Below are positions 1 through 25,700 of a stretch of DNA of 64,000 nucleotides, piece after piece; positions within the stretch are counted from its first letter, which is position 1, and each line of letters begins with the position of its first letter. Below the pieces are notes generated by a model that was given only the letters and a program-made list of their open reading frames with translations, was not told the DNA's origin and ran no database searches. Position numbers and translations under genes: made by a program. The stretch spans positions 5,122,329 to 5,186,328 of the forward strand of contig WARS01000013.1 of NCBI GenBank assembly GCA_008933995.1. The letters run 5' to 3'. Origin of the DNA: Datnioides undecimradiatus (taxonomy: Eukaryota; Chordata; Actinopteri; Lobotiformes; Datnioididae).

Positions 1-985
1 TGAATCATTGGATTTTGTGCTGTTGGTCTAAAAAACACAAGGAAACTGAATATATCAAACTTGGCCTTTAGGAGATCATGTTGTGCATATCTTAATGTAA
101 TAATTGGCTCACTTCATCAATTGCTAACAAATTAATTGAATCCACTGGACATAACTTATAAGTTAGTTAACTTTCAATGTGTTGCAAACAGTTATAAACA
201 TATGGATTGATTATGCAGTACTTTTTAGAAAACCCTGTCATTATAGACTACATAATGTGTAGAAATTCAGCAAAATCGATTACTTCTGAAGCAGTATTAA
301 GTAAAACTACACCAACAGTTATTACAACACTACAAGTTACTACAAATCCATCTAAAAGCACCATCAAGTTAAAGGTACCCAAAGACAAAATAGACTCTCC
401 AAATGTGGGCTAAGGGTATGTAAAACCATCAAGTTGAGGCAAGTCAGCTGGCAATGCCTACGACTTAATGGCTTTACTCAGGCAGCTGAGGAGGGGGGAA
501 TGAGAGGGCTACAGGTGGAGCTTGGTTGTGAGTGAGAGCAAAAAGGCGGGGCGTGTGTTTGTGGTTGCGTAAGCCCATAGGCTCTGTGAACTGTAAATGG
601 ACAGGTGTTCTGCAGAATGTCCCGGTTGTGGCATAGGAAAAAGCCCTGGAGGCTGCAGCTGTGAGACAAAATCATTCTCAGTGTGCCACCTTCCTCCGGA
701 AAACCAGCAGACACTCGCAGTTAAAACAGGTCTGTGGGTAAACATTGTTCTCTGTCAGCCTGTGATGCCCCCGCCTTTCTGTCAAAGTCACTGGTCATTT
801 TGGGGTCATAATTGTTATTAAATACACTCAGGGTAGGTAGACAATATGGCATGTGTACACAGGGCATCAAACACATTGCAATTATGAGATTTAGCTCAGA
901 GTATCCTGTCTGTGATCGGGCACAGGATCTCATCTACAGGTGCACACGGTGTGTATGCTGTCTGGGGCGAACAGGAGGTACTTAC
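1..985 (-). other. col2a1 intron 9, partial
   Basis: No Gly-X-Y coding segment is visible on the minus strand. The next collagen exon must lie beyond the left edge. Short open frames here have no family resemblance. Confidence 0.7.
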
Positions 986-12465
<11,480 letters not shown>

Positions 12466-13644
12466 GTCTAAATATTAGACATGCAGGGCCCTCAAGGGAG
12501 AAAGAAGGGTGCGAAGGGAGCGGAGGCTTCTCTCAGTATTTGGTGTGTCTGTCCCCGGTTACAAAAGCCGAACCATTCGATATTCACCCTTCCCAAAAAA
12601 CCGATGGGGGAATCCAGCGGCAGGACCCGGACCTGCAGCAGAAACTCAGCACCGACCGCTTCAGGCCAGACGCTGTAGTTTTATGTCCCCGTTGCCTTCA
12701 ATGAATCTTCGTATATTCCCAAATATCAGTCCGGCCCCTTGCCCCCCGTCTGGCTGAAATCTGAGCCCCGTTTCCCTCCCATTCTGTCTCCCAGGTTCCA
12801 TTATCCCAGTCCCAGCCCACTCCTTTCTACACGTGCTGCTACTGAACCAAAAAAAAAACCCCCCCAAACTTTTTTCACTAACTCAACTTTGCTGCCTTCC
12901 CCCTTTCCTCCCCACCGACTCGTTCATCGAAAGCATAGCAATGTCACATCATTTCGTTACGCCAATTGAAGGAGCTTCTTTATTTTGCCATGTAAGTCTT
13001 TGACCTGTGCTCGAGAGGCAGCCTGTTGCAAAGGCGAACGTTATGTTCTAACAAGCTCTGTGGCCGCCAGACAGTGTAATATCGTACTTTACATGTGGTG
13101 ACTGAGCACATCAGACATGTTTCTAAGGATGTGAAAATACAATAAAGCACAGTGTTGATAGTGAAACGCATGAAGTCAATATCAGAATAGGTCATAATGC
13201 AAAATGTTCCATAACAAAGCATTAATACACATCAAGGGCATTATTATTTATCTGGTTACTACACACTTAATGGCCCATTGATAAATGAATGTTAACTTAG
13301 AGTAACAGTAACTTATACGCTTTATTTATGAACATGTGGTCAAGCTGTAATGCTTCCTACACTTTGAATCATCCTCTTAATAAACAAACAGGTCATATGT
13401 AAGCAAACTTGATACATTCTTTGCCAGCTCATGCGCTGGTATGGACCCACAAGAGTTTAACATGCTGCATACTGGATTTCAGAGTTGTAGCACAAAGTCA
13501 TTTGTCAATTCGGATTAATAATAACGCCCGTCAGCTACATGACATCTGTATCCTTCAAGATAAGAGCCAAAACTATTTTATTCCTAAGTTTCTCACTAAA
13601 TCTGATCACGGGCCTTTCTTTTTCCTTTTTTCGTTGACTTTTAG
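12466..13644. other. Intergenic promoter region between col2a1 and a divergent candidate gene
   Basis: Bases 12,481-12,960 are richer in G, C and CpG than the surroundings, including an A9-C7 run at about 12,849-12,865. They hold the col2a1 leader and core promoter. On the plus strand a strong donor CCAT|GTAAGT at 12,991/12,992 could end an untranslated first exon of the gene proposed at 13,661. No open frame here is convincing. Confidence 0.5.
12679..12685 (-). promoter_or_regulatory. Candidate TATA-like element for col2a1
   Basis: The minus strand reads ACATAAAACTAC here. A TATA-like box would place the start near 12,650 and give a 5' leader of about 185 nt before the ATG at 12,465, similar in size to mammalian COL2A1. 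No sharper TATA box was seen between 12,466 and 12,900. Confidence 0.35.
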
Positions 13645-13660
13645 GTGATTTAGGCCAAAG

Positions 13661-13776
13661 ATGGCAGAAGCAGGTGTCTCACCTGGTTTCTCTCCTGTGT
13701 GGACCCTGGCTGAAGCTGAGCGCCTGCAGCAGACTGCCACACAGCACCGACCCGATAATCAGATTCTCCAAGCATG
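13661..13776 (+). CDS. Putative gene, first coding exon
   Basis: ATG in good context (AAAGATGG), 38 codons plus 2 nt, starting [20 protein letters not shown]. The donor is GCATG|GTGAGG. Upstream is a long pyrimidine tract ending TTTTAG at 13,644. Reading through the donor gives TGG TGA, so splicing is required for a longer product. Confidence 0.45.
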
Positions 13777-16700
13777 GTGAGGTGAACATGGAGAAATGGT
13801 GAGTGAGCAGTTTAATTGGGTCCCGAACAACACTTTAGGACACTACTGTGAAGAGATGCTGCCTGTGTGCCTTGTTGTCTGTAGTTCATCCTTTACCATG
13901 GAAACCGGGTTTGGCCTTTCAAACCTGAACTTTTCTCAGGCTGTGTCCAACTTGCTCACCCACTGTTTTCAATCAGACAAATGATTCCAACTGTGATGTT
14001 TAACCTCCTCTTTGTGGCTGCTGCCACAGCCTACTTGCCCGTTGCATGATAAATCACCACGCTCAAAACAGCACTAAAAGAAGTAATATGCAGTTTATTA
14101 TTGTTGGGTGTGTTTATTAAACCAGTGATACAAAGCCTGTGAGTGCCAATGTTTCATTGGTACTCTGAAAAATTAGGGAGCAGGATTTTTATTAAAAGGA
14201 CTTGCTCCACTGTGACTATTGTTCACATGTCAAATAATAAAAATAAACTTTATTTTGTTAAATTGTCAGTTTTGCACTAATATCACCACTGTTTGCATTT
14301 TGAAGAGTTACAGCTGTAGACCGGTGGGACACAAGAAAGGGTCAGAGGGTAAAACTTTCTATGCTGCACAGATATTCATATCTTCATGAAGCGTGTTGTA
14401 TGCATGTTGTATGTATGCATGCCATTTTTAAACGAGTGTGTATTTACATCATACAGTGGTGCATGTATGGCAAGATGAAACAACACATGAGCTGCTTAGA
14501 GAGACTAGACTGGTCAGAACTGTTGCAGTTTCAGCGGATTAATTTTAATAGTTTATTGTAAAGCTTTATTTTAAGAGCTCACCATATATTTTTGTAAAAT
14601 AACTTGCAACTTCTCTATTAGAGGGTCGCAGGGGGTTGGAGCCGATTGCAGCTAGCTAGCTAAGGGTACACCCTGGACAGGTCAGCAGTCAATCAAAGGG
14701 CTGTCAGGACGGAGGCAGACAATGTTTCAGTTGCATTCAGTGGTCAGTCAGCGGTGCCAAGCTAACCTGTCTGGACTGTGAGAGGCATGGGAGGAACATG
14801 CAAACTACTTCTTGACATGTTGACCATAACGTAGTAATGTAATTAATAAAGTAAATCCAGTACTCCCCTCTGAAAGGTAGTGGAGTAGTATATACATCAG
14901 TATGTAAAGTATTAGAGTGAAAAACTATGTAACAGTGTGAAACATTCCCCTCATAGTGATGAACCTATAGAATGATCACCTGACTCTGCTGCTCCAAGCT
15001 CCTTTACAGAGCTTTATAGTGAGTTTCAGCTCATTGTTTTGCAGTCCAGTCCAGAATTTGACTGTTTTGGTTCCATCTCAGCACTCACACAATGTCATTT
15101 TAAGCTGCAGCAGGCTGCTTTTTTTAGAAAAAAAATCACAAATGAACTCACCCTGCTTGGACCAAGCGGCAGGTAGACAAAGTTACTGACTAATTGCAGC
15201 TAAGTTGGACTAACTTAGCAACTATTGGGCTCGGTATTTCCAGATATAGTTGGTTGTGACCAAAGCAGAGGTTAAAGATCGAATATTGGCCTCATCAGGT
15301 GGTCAGAGATGTGTCTTCAAATGAACGATACTGCTGCTTCCTAACTGATGGCTGTGTGAGTAAGTAGATGTTCCACAATAAGTTTGCAAGGTGAACAAGG
15401 TGATGATATGTCAGGAGTTTTGTTCACAACTTGATCCCACTGTTCCCAAGTGGCCTAACAGAAAAAAAGCAAATTAGTTTTAAGTCTTAAGTACAGTAAA
15501 CGAGTAAAGTTACTTTTATTTTCTGTTTCTCATTGTTCTCCTAAATCACTGTCCAAAAATAAGATGTTATGACTCCTGAAACATATATTCTCTTTAATAT
15601 GATAATCTCCAGGACCACTCCTGTCCTCAGAGGGAACACATGTCCAAACCGAACAGCCTTGATCTTCCCATCAGACCTCTGGACTGAGCCCATAGTTTGT
15701 GCAGGGTTGACACTCTTGTCCCTGCTCTAACCCTGCCGCAGGTTATAAATCACACCAACTAACTGAGTGCTCACAGAGATGCCACTTGCACTCTGTAGCT
15801 ATTTATAAATGGCATGGGACAGTTTGGTTGCATCATTTATGCAGGGTCCTCACCCCTCTGCAGGTTGTGACCTGTGAGCTTTGACCTTTGATCCCCCCCC
15901 CACACTTTATTGGAAACAGGAGCAGCTGGTACGTCCTGAGCGTGCAGCATTAGTGCTATTCTGCACCGCTCAGCCGTGTGGTTGTGCAGCGGGTCAGAGA
16001 ATCCTACTGCATGTTAGTTTGTCTGTGAGGGTCATTTATTGAGTCCAGGTTCAAGTGGACTAAGACTGATCACTGATCAGTGGAAAACCCTGCTGTAATC
16101 ACCTGAAAACTCATCACTTGCAAGCAGACCTCTGCAGGTTTCAGTGCAACAACATTAGTGGTGTAAAAGTTTTTTTTTCAGCCACAAACCATTTGACTTA
16201 AGTACTAGTTCAACTCTATGAGTCAAATGTGGTCAAATGTGAAACTGACTCATATGAAAACACCAAAAATATATTATTTTGGTCTTTTTACTTTTCATTT
16301 ACCTATAAAAGCCGTGTAAATGTGTTTATTTAACCTAACTGTCCCTCAAACATTTGTTTTTTGTGTAATCCCACCTCCACAAGTTTACATGAACATTGCG
16401 CAACATATAATTTTGCATAGTTTCAGACATTTTATGCATGAAAAGTCTATGTCTGACTATTTATAGCAGAGTTTCAAGCAAATTATAATTGTTTTACTTT
16501 TGTGATCTTATGGCGTACCAATAAACCCTGCACAAGCCATGGATCAAAGGCTTTGGATCACTTAACCACCAATTTTCTATTCATAGTCTGGAGACCTAAA
16601 ATCAGCTGTAGTTTCTTATTTTCCTATTGCTGGTAGTAACTGGCAGGCTGGATACTTCGGCCAGTGCTGGACTGAAAATTTGTCAACATGGTTAAATGAA

Positions 16701-19700
16701 CAAAATAGTGTTGCTTTACAGGAGTGCATAGCAGCTTTGTGGTGTATGGAGATATTGTGAGTTGTGCGCTCAGCAGAGGTGTTGTGTATGTGTGTATGAT
16801 CTCCTCCGGCAAGCAGCCCACAGACATCTTTGAAGAGAGCTCTTTGAAGAGGAAATGACATCCTGTGCCAATGCCAAGTTTTGATATTTTGCCTCTCTCA
16901 TCTTCATGTCTGTGAGGGAGCATGCATGGTTTACATATTAAGGTTCGCTGTCACTGAGTCAAGACAAGACTTTGCTTTGTTTCAGACCTAAAAACCTCAA
17001 TTATGTCTGGAAAAGAGCTGGGTTGCAGTGTCCCAGGGCTGGATTTTAATTTCTTCTTCAAAGCATCTCTGTGCTGACCTGACAGACGTGTCCCCTTCCA
17101 ACAGGGTGAGGGGTTAAGGGGCCCCGATGCTCCAGAAACGTTGAGAAAATAAACATTGGCACTTGAGGTATCAAATGTGTCTCATGAAAGCATCCGAGGC
17201 CCAGAGATTAGGACTTAATCCTGCCAACATGAGAATGGGGAAAATCTTTTTTTTAAAACAACTTCCCCATATGTTCAACATTTTGGAAGTTTGCGTTTAA
17301 TAAACAACCACCGTCTTCCAGTAATTCGCAATAGTCAGGAAGTGAAATATTTAATGTTTATGATGTGGTGACAAATTACAGCTGCAGGAAGTTCAATCAG
17401 CTGTGCCTCTCAGTCCACGCCGAAGACCTGCGCTTTAAAGAGGTAGAAAATTATTGGAAGAGTCAGTGAATATAGGTCTGAAGTAGTTTAGGAATGAAGT
17501 CTGTCTGGAAAGATAATCAGAGAGTATGGGAAAAAGGAGAGAGAGAGAGAGACAGAGTGAGAGAGGGGCAGACAGAGGGGAGTTGCAGAAAAATACAGAA
17601 GGAGGGAGAGAGTGAGAGGTAAGGTGGGTGGGAAAGATGGAATGCAGGAGTGAGGGAGGGGACAGCTGAAAGAGGAGGAGAGGGTGGGACGCTGAGAGTG
17701 GGAAGGAAATCGATGATAGAGAGAGAGAGAGAGAGAGAGAAAGAGAGCAAGAGCTTGAACTGAAGCCCTGTGAGATCGACGCTAAAGTAACAAAAGCCGT
17801 GACGTCACCGCCTGGGTTGGATGTGAAAGCCGGCACTGTCAGACTACCTATAGCCGCAATAACATTACTTCCAACAGCCTGGTTTATGCAATGGGGCCAA
17901 ATGGGGATAGTTGCTACCCACACTGCTCACTGCTGTTAAAAGTTAATGATGGGAATACTCTACATATTTGATATTGGTAGCAAACTGCAACATCGACAGT
18001 GTGTCTGAACACTTCCAAATGTGTCTGATTTGTTTTTGGTAATCTGTATAAACTGGTCACAAATGTAGATCTTCATTTCAAAGCTGATTAAAACTGACAA
18101 ATCTGCAAAATGACTAAAACTCACTGTTCTGGGCCTCTCGTGTGTGAATAGGAACTGGTTTTCCTTTACTTAACTGCAGCTTCTTATACCTGTCTATGAG
18201 ATCTGGACAGTTTATCGAGCAAAGATACACGTGTCACCTTCACCTTGGACTCTCGGACACCTGGGACATTGTGATGTATACTTTCCCAATTTTCCAAACG
18301 GTTAATGTGGCAGATTAAACTATTATTGGCACAGTTTTTGATGACAAAGTCATCAAATCAAACAGTTGGCCACTGTCCACCGTCGCCACTCGCACAGGAA
18401 TAAATTATTGCATTTGTTGGGACTATTTTCAGCTGTGGACCAGTGAGTATCTCTAGCAGCACGTCACCCGGTGAAACGTTGTGGCTCCCTGATGCGTTTT
18501 GAATAGATTTGGACAACGATGGATTTCTGTGATGCAGATGAAAACACCAAACAGCAATTATTGTTATTGTGTTGGTCATCTGTTGTTGTTTGGCTTTTAA
18601 TGGACAATAAGAAAAAACATCACCAAACTGATCCTCTGAACTCATTATGGATTCAACATGACCTCTAATGACGTTTGAGTTTTTGCACCACAAACGCTGT
18701 CACGTCTGAACCAGCCAGCAACTTTTAATTAGCGGCAATAAAAATCTGCAGTCTTGTCATATGAACACAGATGTTTATTGATGGAGCATGAAAAAAAGGT
18801 TGGGAACTAGCAGTCTTATGGCTTTCCAGCTTGGCTAAATAAACTGCATCCACTAAACAAACAGTCGTTTACTGATCTCAAACGTTTCTATGAGAGTTAT
18901 GGACTTGGGCAAATGGGTTGATTATGTTTGTAAGCGGTGATGCTTTTGGTCTGTGCTCTCAGTGTTTTCCTGTTTGGAGCAATATTTTATCCTGCGGTCA
19001 AAAAGGTCTCGCTTTTCTTCAGTAGACTTCTGCAAAAGCACTACTGAGCCTGACAAAAACTCTGAAATTGTGTCAGAAAGACTGATGGCGTGGCAGTGCT
19101 GCTCACTAGAGAGATAAAGGGCATGAAGTTACACTGTTATCGCTGTTTCAGGAAATAATTTCTGTGTGCATATGTGTGATTGAGTGTGCACGCAGACACG
19201 GTTGTGTATGTCTGTGCAGCCACCTCTGTGCACCTGATGAGTCAGACTGAGAGCCACCCCTCCGTCTGCCGCGGCGCACATCAGTCAACAGAACACCCCA
19301 ATTTATGTTTGCATAAGCCAATGAGCGTCTCGCACAAAGCCCTGACTATTTGAATTAGCAGCAGTTGACACCAAAGTGTGAACTCAAGGTAAAAAGGAAG
19401 ATGAAGAAATGAGCGGAAGGCTTCTTTTGCATAAAGAAAAATATATGTTTGATGAGGCACAGCCGGGAGATGAGCTATATCTTAAAATGAAAAGACAGAT
19501 TTCAGATAATGATCATATGGTCTGTGTGGATGAGTTAGAAAGACAGAGTCACAAAATGAGAGGAAAATAGAGGAAAGCAGCAGAATGTGGCAGCATCTGT
19601 GGAAATCTCTTCAAGGAGTCGGGGGTGGGGAGCACTCTGAAATAGTCCAAATCTCTGGAAGAGCTTGGTTTCAGTGGTCCGGGCATGTGTTTCTGAAAGA

Positions 19701-22700
19701 GAGAGAGGCAGAGTAAGAGAGAGAAAGAGAGAGAGTGATGATGATGAGGGCAAAGGGTGGGGGGAGAAGTGGAAACTTCATGAGCATTTGTGAATGCTGA
19801 CGTACACATTATTGAACTGCTTCACATATTTCTAAAAGAAAGTATTTTTTGAAGTATCAAATTGAAGAATATCCCGTCAAACAATGACCCAAAGAGCACT
19901 GATGAGCATTTTCAGAGAGACGAGCGCTTGCAGTGTTGCTTTTTTCCTGGATTTGTGTATCTAGTCTACAGCAAGAGCTGACTGAGATTGGGAAACTGCT
20001 CAGGTATTAGAAAAATACAGTTTGAGGAGAGAGAGGGAAACATGAAGCTTTGATACATTTGTCTTTCTCTGAGTGTATTTATCCTCAGCTTCACTCTTTT
20101 TTTCCATTTGCTCCCTCTCTCCCTTTCTCTGAATGTGTCTGGTTTGTCTATCAGTGTGATCAGCGTTCCCACCTCTCTAACGGGTCCAGCTTTGGGATTT
20201 GGAAAGGTTTTTTTTTTTTCTTTCTGCAGGGCTGTCAGGTTTCCTGCTAGATGTTTTCAGTTCTTCAAACACATCCAAAAAGTCCACTGTTTTTCATCGG
20301 CACATTCTCCGAGCACTGTAGCCTGTCACAACATTGATACCATGAGCCAAAGAAAACTGACTGATGCTAAAAAAAATAAAAACTTCATTAAATTCTTTAA
20401 GTGTTAAAGAGGTTTGCTCAACTGGATGATCTGTAATGGTTTATTTTGGGTAATGCACTGGAAATAATGAAGTTGGAGAGTCTGTTTTGTTCTAAAGTTG
20501 CAGTAGTTTTAATATTTTAAAGGTTAATTCTGCATTAAATCAACACTGAGGGCAACAAAGTCCAGTTCCATCATGAAACTCACTGTAAATTGAATTTACC
20601 TGTACACAAATTTATTATAATCAAATACATATGGCGTATCACAAAAATATGCACTAAGTGAAAACTGACACATGAATGACACATGCAGTGCAATATAAAT
20701 GACACTTTCTGATTTTTACTCTGATAGTCAATTGGATTTTCTGACAAATGTAACCCAGTAAAGACAATGATGTTAGTTAAATACACTCGTAAGCACTGTT
20801 GTGGGTCATTGGTGGCAATGCAAGTTTAACAAACCACAGTACGCTTTAATGCTCAGAGACCATTGGTGAATGGTGTTAAAGTTGCTGAAAGACTACTTAC
20901 CAGTTAAAGTGTCCATAAAGACTCAGGGTCTCACACATGCACCAAGCCCTCACATCTGCTCTCCATGGCCTCTTGACATTTCCAACAGCATCTGTCTGAA
21001 GAGCTGGCATTCAGCTGAGCCGTAAACTGCCTACCACCTTGCTCTTCCTCCTTCTCCTTCACCCTGGATGTAAAGTTTTTAAATACAGTTCATCAGCAAC
21101 TTAAAGATGGATTTGTCTGAAAGTGCATTTCCATTGACCTGTTTTTGCACAAATTTTCAGTTTGCACATAAAAAAGAACTGAATGGAACAACATAAATTC
21201 AGAAAGACAGTCAACATATTGCGAACATTTTTTTTTTTTTACTTGGCTGACATGGAAAATTGACAAATCATAAAACCAAAATGCAACAGAGACAGACTAC
21301 GTGAACTGTTCATGATGTGAATGGAGCACATGACTTTAATCATCGCTAAAGACACTGAAAATAGCAGCAGATGAGAATGTCAGATCTGTGCAGACCATCG
21401 AAGAGACAGTAAAGTTCTTCAGATGAATACATGAAACAAACAGATATGTCATATTTCCCACAGTTTTTACTTTTTTTTGAGTATGTCAAAACTCTTTGAA
21501 GCAAATCATCTCTTTGCTCTTCTTCAGTAGTACAGGTACAACCCTATTGCATGCAACCTTATCTTATATAGTCCACCTGCGTAGCATTGTTTGGAAATGG
21601 TAATTTCTGTTTTTGTTATTCCATTCACTACCAGAAGACTAACACCCTGACTAATCTCAAGCTAAACAGAATATATGACAAAAAGCTACTTTCATGTAGA
21701 AAAACTTTCTGTCCAGTTGTCTTGGAAACGTCATCTCTCGCTGGAATCCTGACTAACTGTGCTGTGAGCATGTACTGTACGTCTAGAGGCTAATCAGTGA
21801 CAGCTGTGGTACGATGTGTAATTCCCATTATAAAAGGCCAAACAAACAATCAGAGTAGAGACAGCGAGGAGGAGGGAGTGACAAACTGCCTCTTGAACTG
21901 TGTAGATCCATCTGGCAGTCATTCACTTGCCCTGATTTAAAGAGATGCTGGCAGCATATTTATTGTCCTCATGGACGTTTTTCCTCGGGGGAACTAATAC
22001 TTTTCACCCTTTCAGTGAGAAGTCCTGACCGTTAAATACTGGCACTGCATCATCATAAGACTTATGATAATACAAATGATGATACAAATGGTTCTGAGTC
22101 AGATGCAACCTGCGTGCTGTCCAAACGACAGCCACAAGTCTAATCTTACTACCAGCTATTTTGATTTTGAAATGATTAGAGCCTGATTGATATGGGATTT
22201 TTGCCATTGATACCAATGTCAGAGTGGAGAAATTCATTTATTACCAATATGGCAGCTGATATTTTTGAGCTGTAAATGTAAAATTTACCTTTCTGTGTAG
22301 ATTTTGCATTTATAATCAGGGGGCTGCTTAATTTGACAAATAACTTGATAAAAGAATATGTTTCCGTTAAATATTGTTTCTAAGACTTTTTAGTGACATT
22401 GATACATTACAAGCCTTTTTTTCTGCACTACATACTGGAAATAGTTTACATACCTGCACATATTGAGCACATAACATATTTGCTGATACCAACATAATAC
22501 CAACATGTCCTCAATGGGGGAATTTCAGCCAATTTAGTTGGAGCCTGAAAAAAAAAAGCATCCACAACAAAAAAAGAACATGTCACAAGTGAATCCTGTC
22601 TTCCACCGCTACATTGTGTTTGTTCTGATGACATTTCACCATGGCAGCTTGACAAAAAACACAGTAAAGCAGATCAAAAACATGTCCCGGTTGATATGCA

Positions 22701-25700
22701 TCTCCTAATTGATGGTTGTGACACAGTCAAAACACTGGAGGCCAAGTTTGTGAGGAGGTACTGTATTGTGGGGGTCTCTGTGCCCTGTGCGTATGGAGCT
22801 CATTTCCTGAAGTAGCTTGGCCCAGGTTATGCACATGAATGGGCCTATTTATGGGAGCTGAGTGGTCCTGTGGATGAAACCAGGTGGTGAAATCATGGTA
22901 GTGGTGAGAAGAGACATTTGAGTGAAGGCAGTTTGTGTTGCTCACTGTGCAGACCAAAGACTTTTAATACTAATATAACACTCTTGGAGTTGATAATCGT
23001 TATAACATCAGGAGGTTTAGTCAAAAAAAATCAATAAAGCCCACATATATAGGATTTGAACCAAATAGTTTCAGAAAGGACACAGTAAGAGTTGCGTTAT
23101 CTGATGGTGTATGCTGAAATATATGTGAAACAAAATGGGAGTTTATAGAAAATGATGTGACTTTGTCTAACGATAACACCTCCCATCATATAAAACGACG
23201 ACTCTTTGCTTGTGGGTTGTAGCTGCTAGCCAAGAAATATCATGGGTTAGAGGGACGAGTGTGTGGGTGTCGGTGAGCGGGCACCGTTTTTGTTTTCTTT
23301 TTTCATTTTTAAAGTAGTGTGGTTGTGCTTTAATTCAATAATTTCTCTCTCTTCCTGTGCCATGATCAAGCAACATGGGTGAGTGAGGTGTGAGTGGAGA
23401 CCAACCGCTCTCATCATCTCACTACAGCTTGGCATCACACTTTATTTACTATTCTGAGGGAGCAGGTCTAATCTAAAGGATCCGATTTAACTCCGACTTG
23501 TAATTATACCGCACCCCGTGTATCCAGTTTCACTCTGAAATGCGTCACAATACAAAAAAAGATGCTTTAATTTCTGTTTTGCCCATCTTTTATGTTTGAG
23601 TGTGCTTGAAACAGTCTCTCATATGTTGTCTTGCCCTTGGTTGTACATGTGACGAGACTGAAGTAGCTGTGTGAACTGTGTGAGGCTGTTAAACAGAAGC
23701 TGTCAGAGAGATCACCTCGTGATTCTGTTGTTGGGAATGGCTTTTCAGATGCTTTTGGTACTAGCATTACGAGGCCTTGAGTGTTATTGTCTGAAGTTCA
23801 GTGTCCAGGTAGGCATAGAAGAAAAGACAGCAGCAGCGGTCTTGTGCTGACCTCAGCACAACGATCGGGTACCTTTCTCCCATCTGCATTCCTTGCCCTC
23901 AGGGACCCCCAGAGAAGCCAGGCCTCCCCTCCTTTTTAGAGCAACAGCTGCATTAGCAGACCTGAGCAAGCTCTTCTGACTGACGGTGGACCTCCACACC
24001 TCTGACAGGCTGCAGTGATAAACTTTTGACAGGGTCACTCAAGAAAACCCAACACAGCAGAGTCTGAGAGCTGAAGAATAATGTCTCCAGTCTTTCATAT
24101 TGATCCTTCTTCTGCACCCAGATTTACCCCTGACGATAAATCTTAATGCTGCACGTTATTCTGAAACTTTTAATTATGGTGATGAAAAAAAAAAAAATCT
24201 AAGTAAAGCCACCACCTCTTTAAACCATAGACAATTACCCATCAAATGACAGGAAGTCGCAGCGGCTCGTGCTTTAACTCACCACGCCTACATTTGGTCA
24301 TAATTATAAGGCCGTCAGTCAGATTAATTGGTGTCAAGTTTCAGTGAACATGGGAGCATATACACAGATTTAGAGTCCCCCGTTCTCTGTGTCTCACACA
24401 CTCACACACACATATACTATATACATATAAATAAATCTGTTCATTCTACACCAAACTTTATTTGAACAGGGGGACCTATAAAAAGCTCCACAGTCAGTGG
24501 CTCACCAGCCTGTGAATGAAGCAAGTATTCTTGTATATTTTGATAATAGGGTCATGCTGCAGAGCCTACAGTTGGACTGGTGATCCATGAATCACAGAGA
24601 CTCGTTTTTAGTGGGGTAATAGTGGGGTTAAAGCACACCAGCCATTCAGATGACAGACATTTGACCGAAGACATGCCATTAAGTCAGTGCGTGGCTGCTT
24701 TTTATGCTTAAGTTACGTCTCAGGGGGTGTGTATTCCTTTGATGCCAGTCATTCAGTGCCCTGTTAAATGGGATGGCGGTGGCTCTGGCTCGCGGTGCAA
24801 TGTAAATGCTAATTTTACACAAAAACTGCAAGAAAAAAGGAATTCCAAAATAATTTCAGTCAAATTAAGAGAACGCTAAAATAGCAACTGCAACATCTTT
24901 TTAGGGGAAAAAGATAGAAAGTTATACTACAGAGTGTCATCTTTACCGTTTCTCATGACCAGCAGACAAATAGCTTAGCTTATAGCGCTGCGACTTGAAA
25001 CAGCTTGCTGTCTCTGTCCAAAGGTTTTTAAAAGCAATCTGTCCACCAGCACATAGAGTATAAAGCTCACAAATCAACACATTACATGGAGCTTATTTAA
25101 GCCTTGCAAAAACTGGGATGTAAAAAGACAAATTGTGTTTTTTACAGGAGTTGTGTGCCACGGGGCAGTGAACTCTCTAGAGCCCCCATTGGTTGCCTGG
25201 CAACCTCCCAGTGACAGTAATGTGTGAATTAGTGAGGTTTAGAGGTGCTGGTTGGTGCATTTTATTACCTTTGAAAAGATCCAGGCTAGGTGCTTCTGGT
25301 CTTTATGCTAAGCTACACGCACCAGCTTCTGGGTATAGCTTCAGATTTAATGTACAGACACGAAAGCATCAATGTTTCCATCTAAGTCTAAAAAAAGCAT
25401 ATTTAGGTCTATTCTTAGTGTCTTTTAAAGGTTTTTCTAAATAAATGAATAGGTTTCTATTTGTTTGCTGGAATTACACATGAATTTTCATATTTCTTTG
25501 CAGTAGACAGTACTGTACAGTACATTTAAATACATTTAAATACAGAATATTAAGTATATTGTTTATTGTAACCTTCGGCTGTGTTGTGGAGTACAATAAG
25601 GTTGCATAATCACAGGGTAAACAGTGTCTGCTGCTGTAAGTGGAATGTTCCACATATAACTGCACAGTTGCAGCTCCTGGCCAAACATCATGGATGACGG

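Noticed and set aside
17435-17923. 162-codon minus-strand open frame rich in Ser and Leu
   Set aside because: Low-complexity translation of a (GA)n-rich purine tract.
18358-18693. 111-codon minus-strand open frame
   Set aside because: No recognised domain and no splice context; possibly part of an old repeat, but I could not support that.
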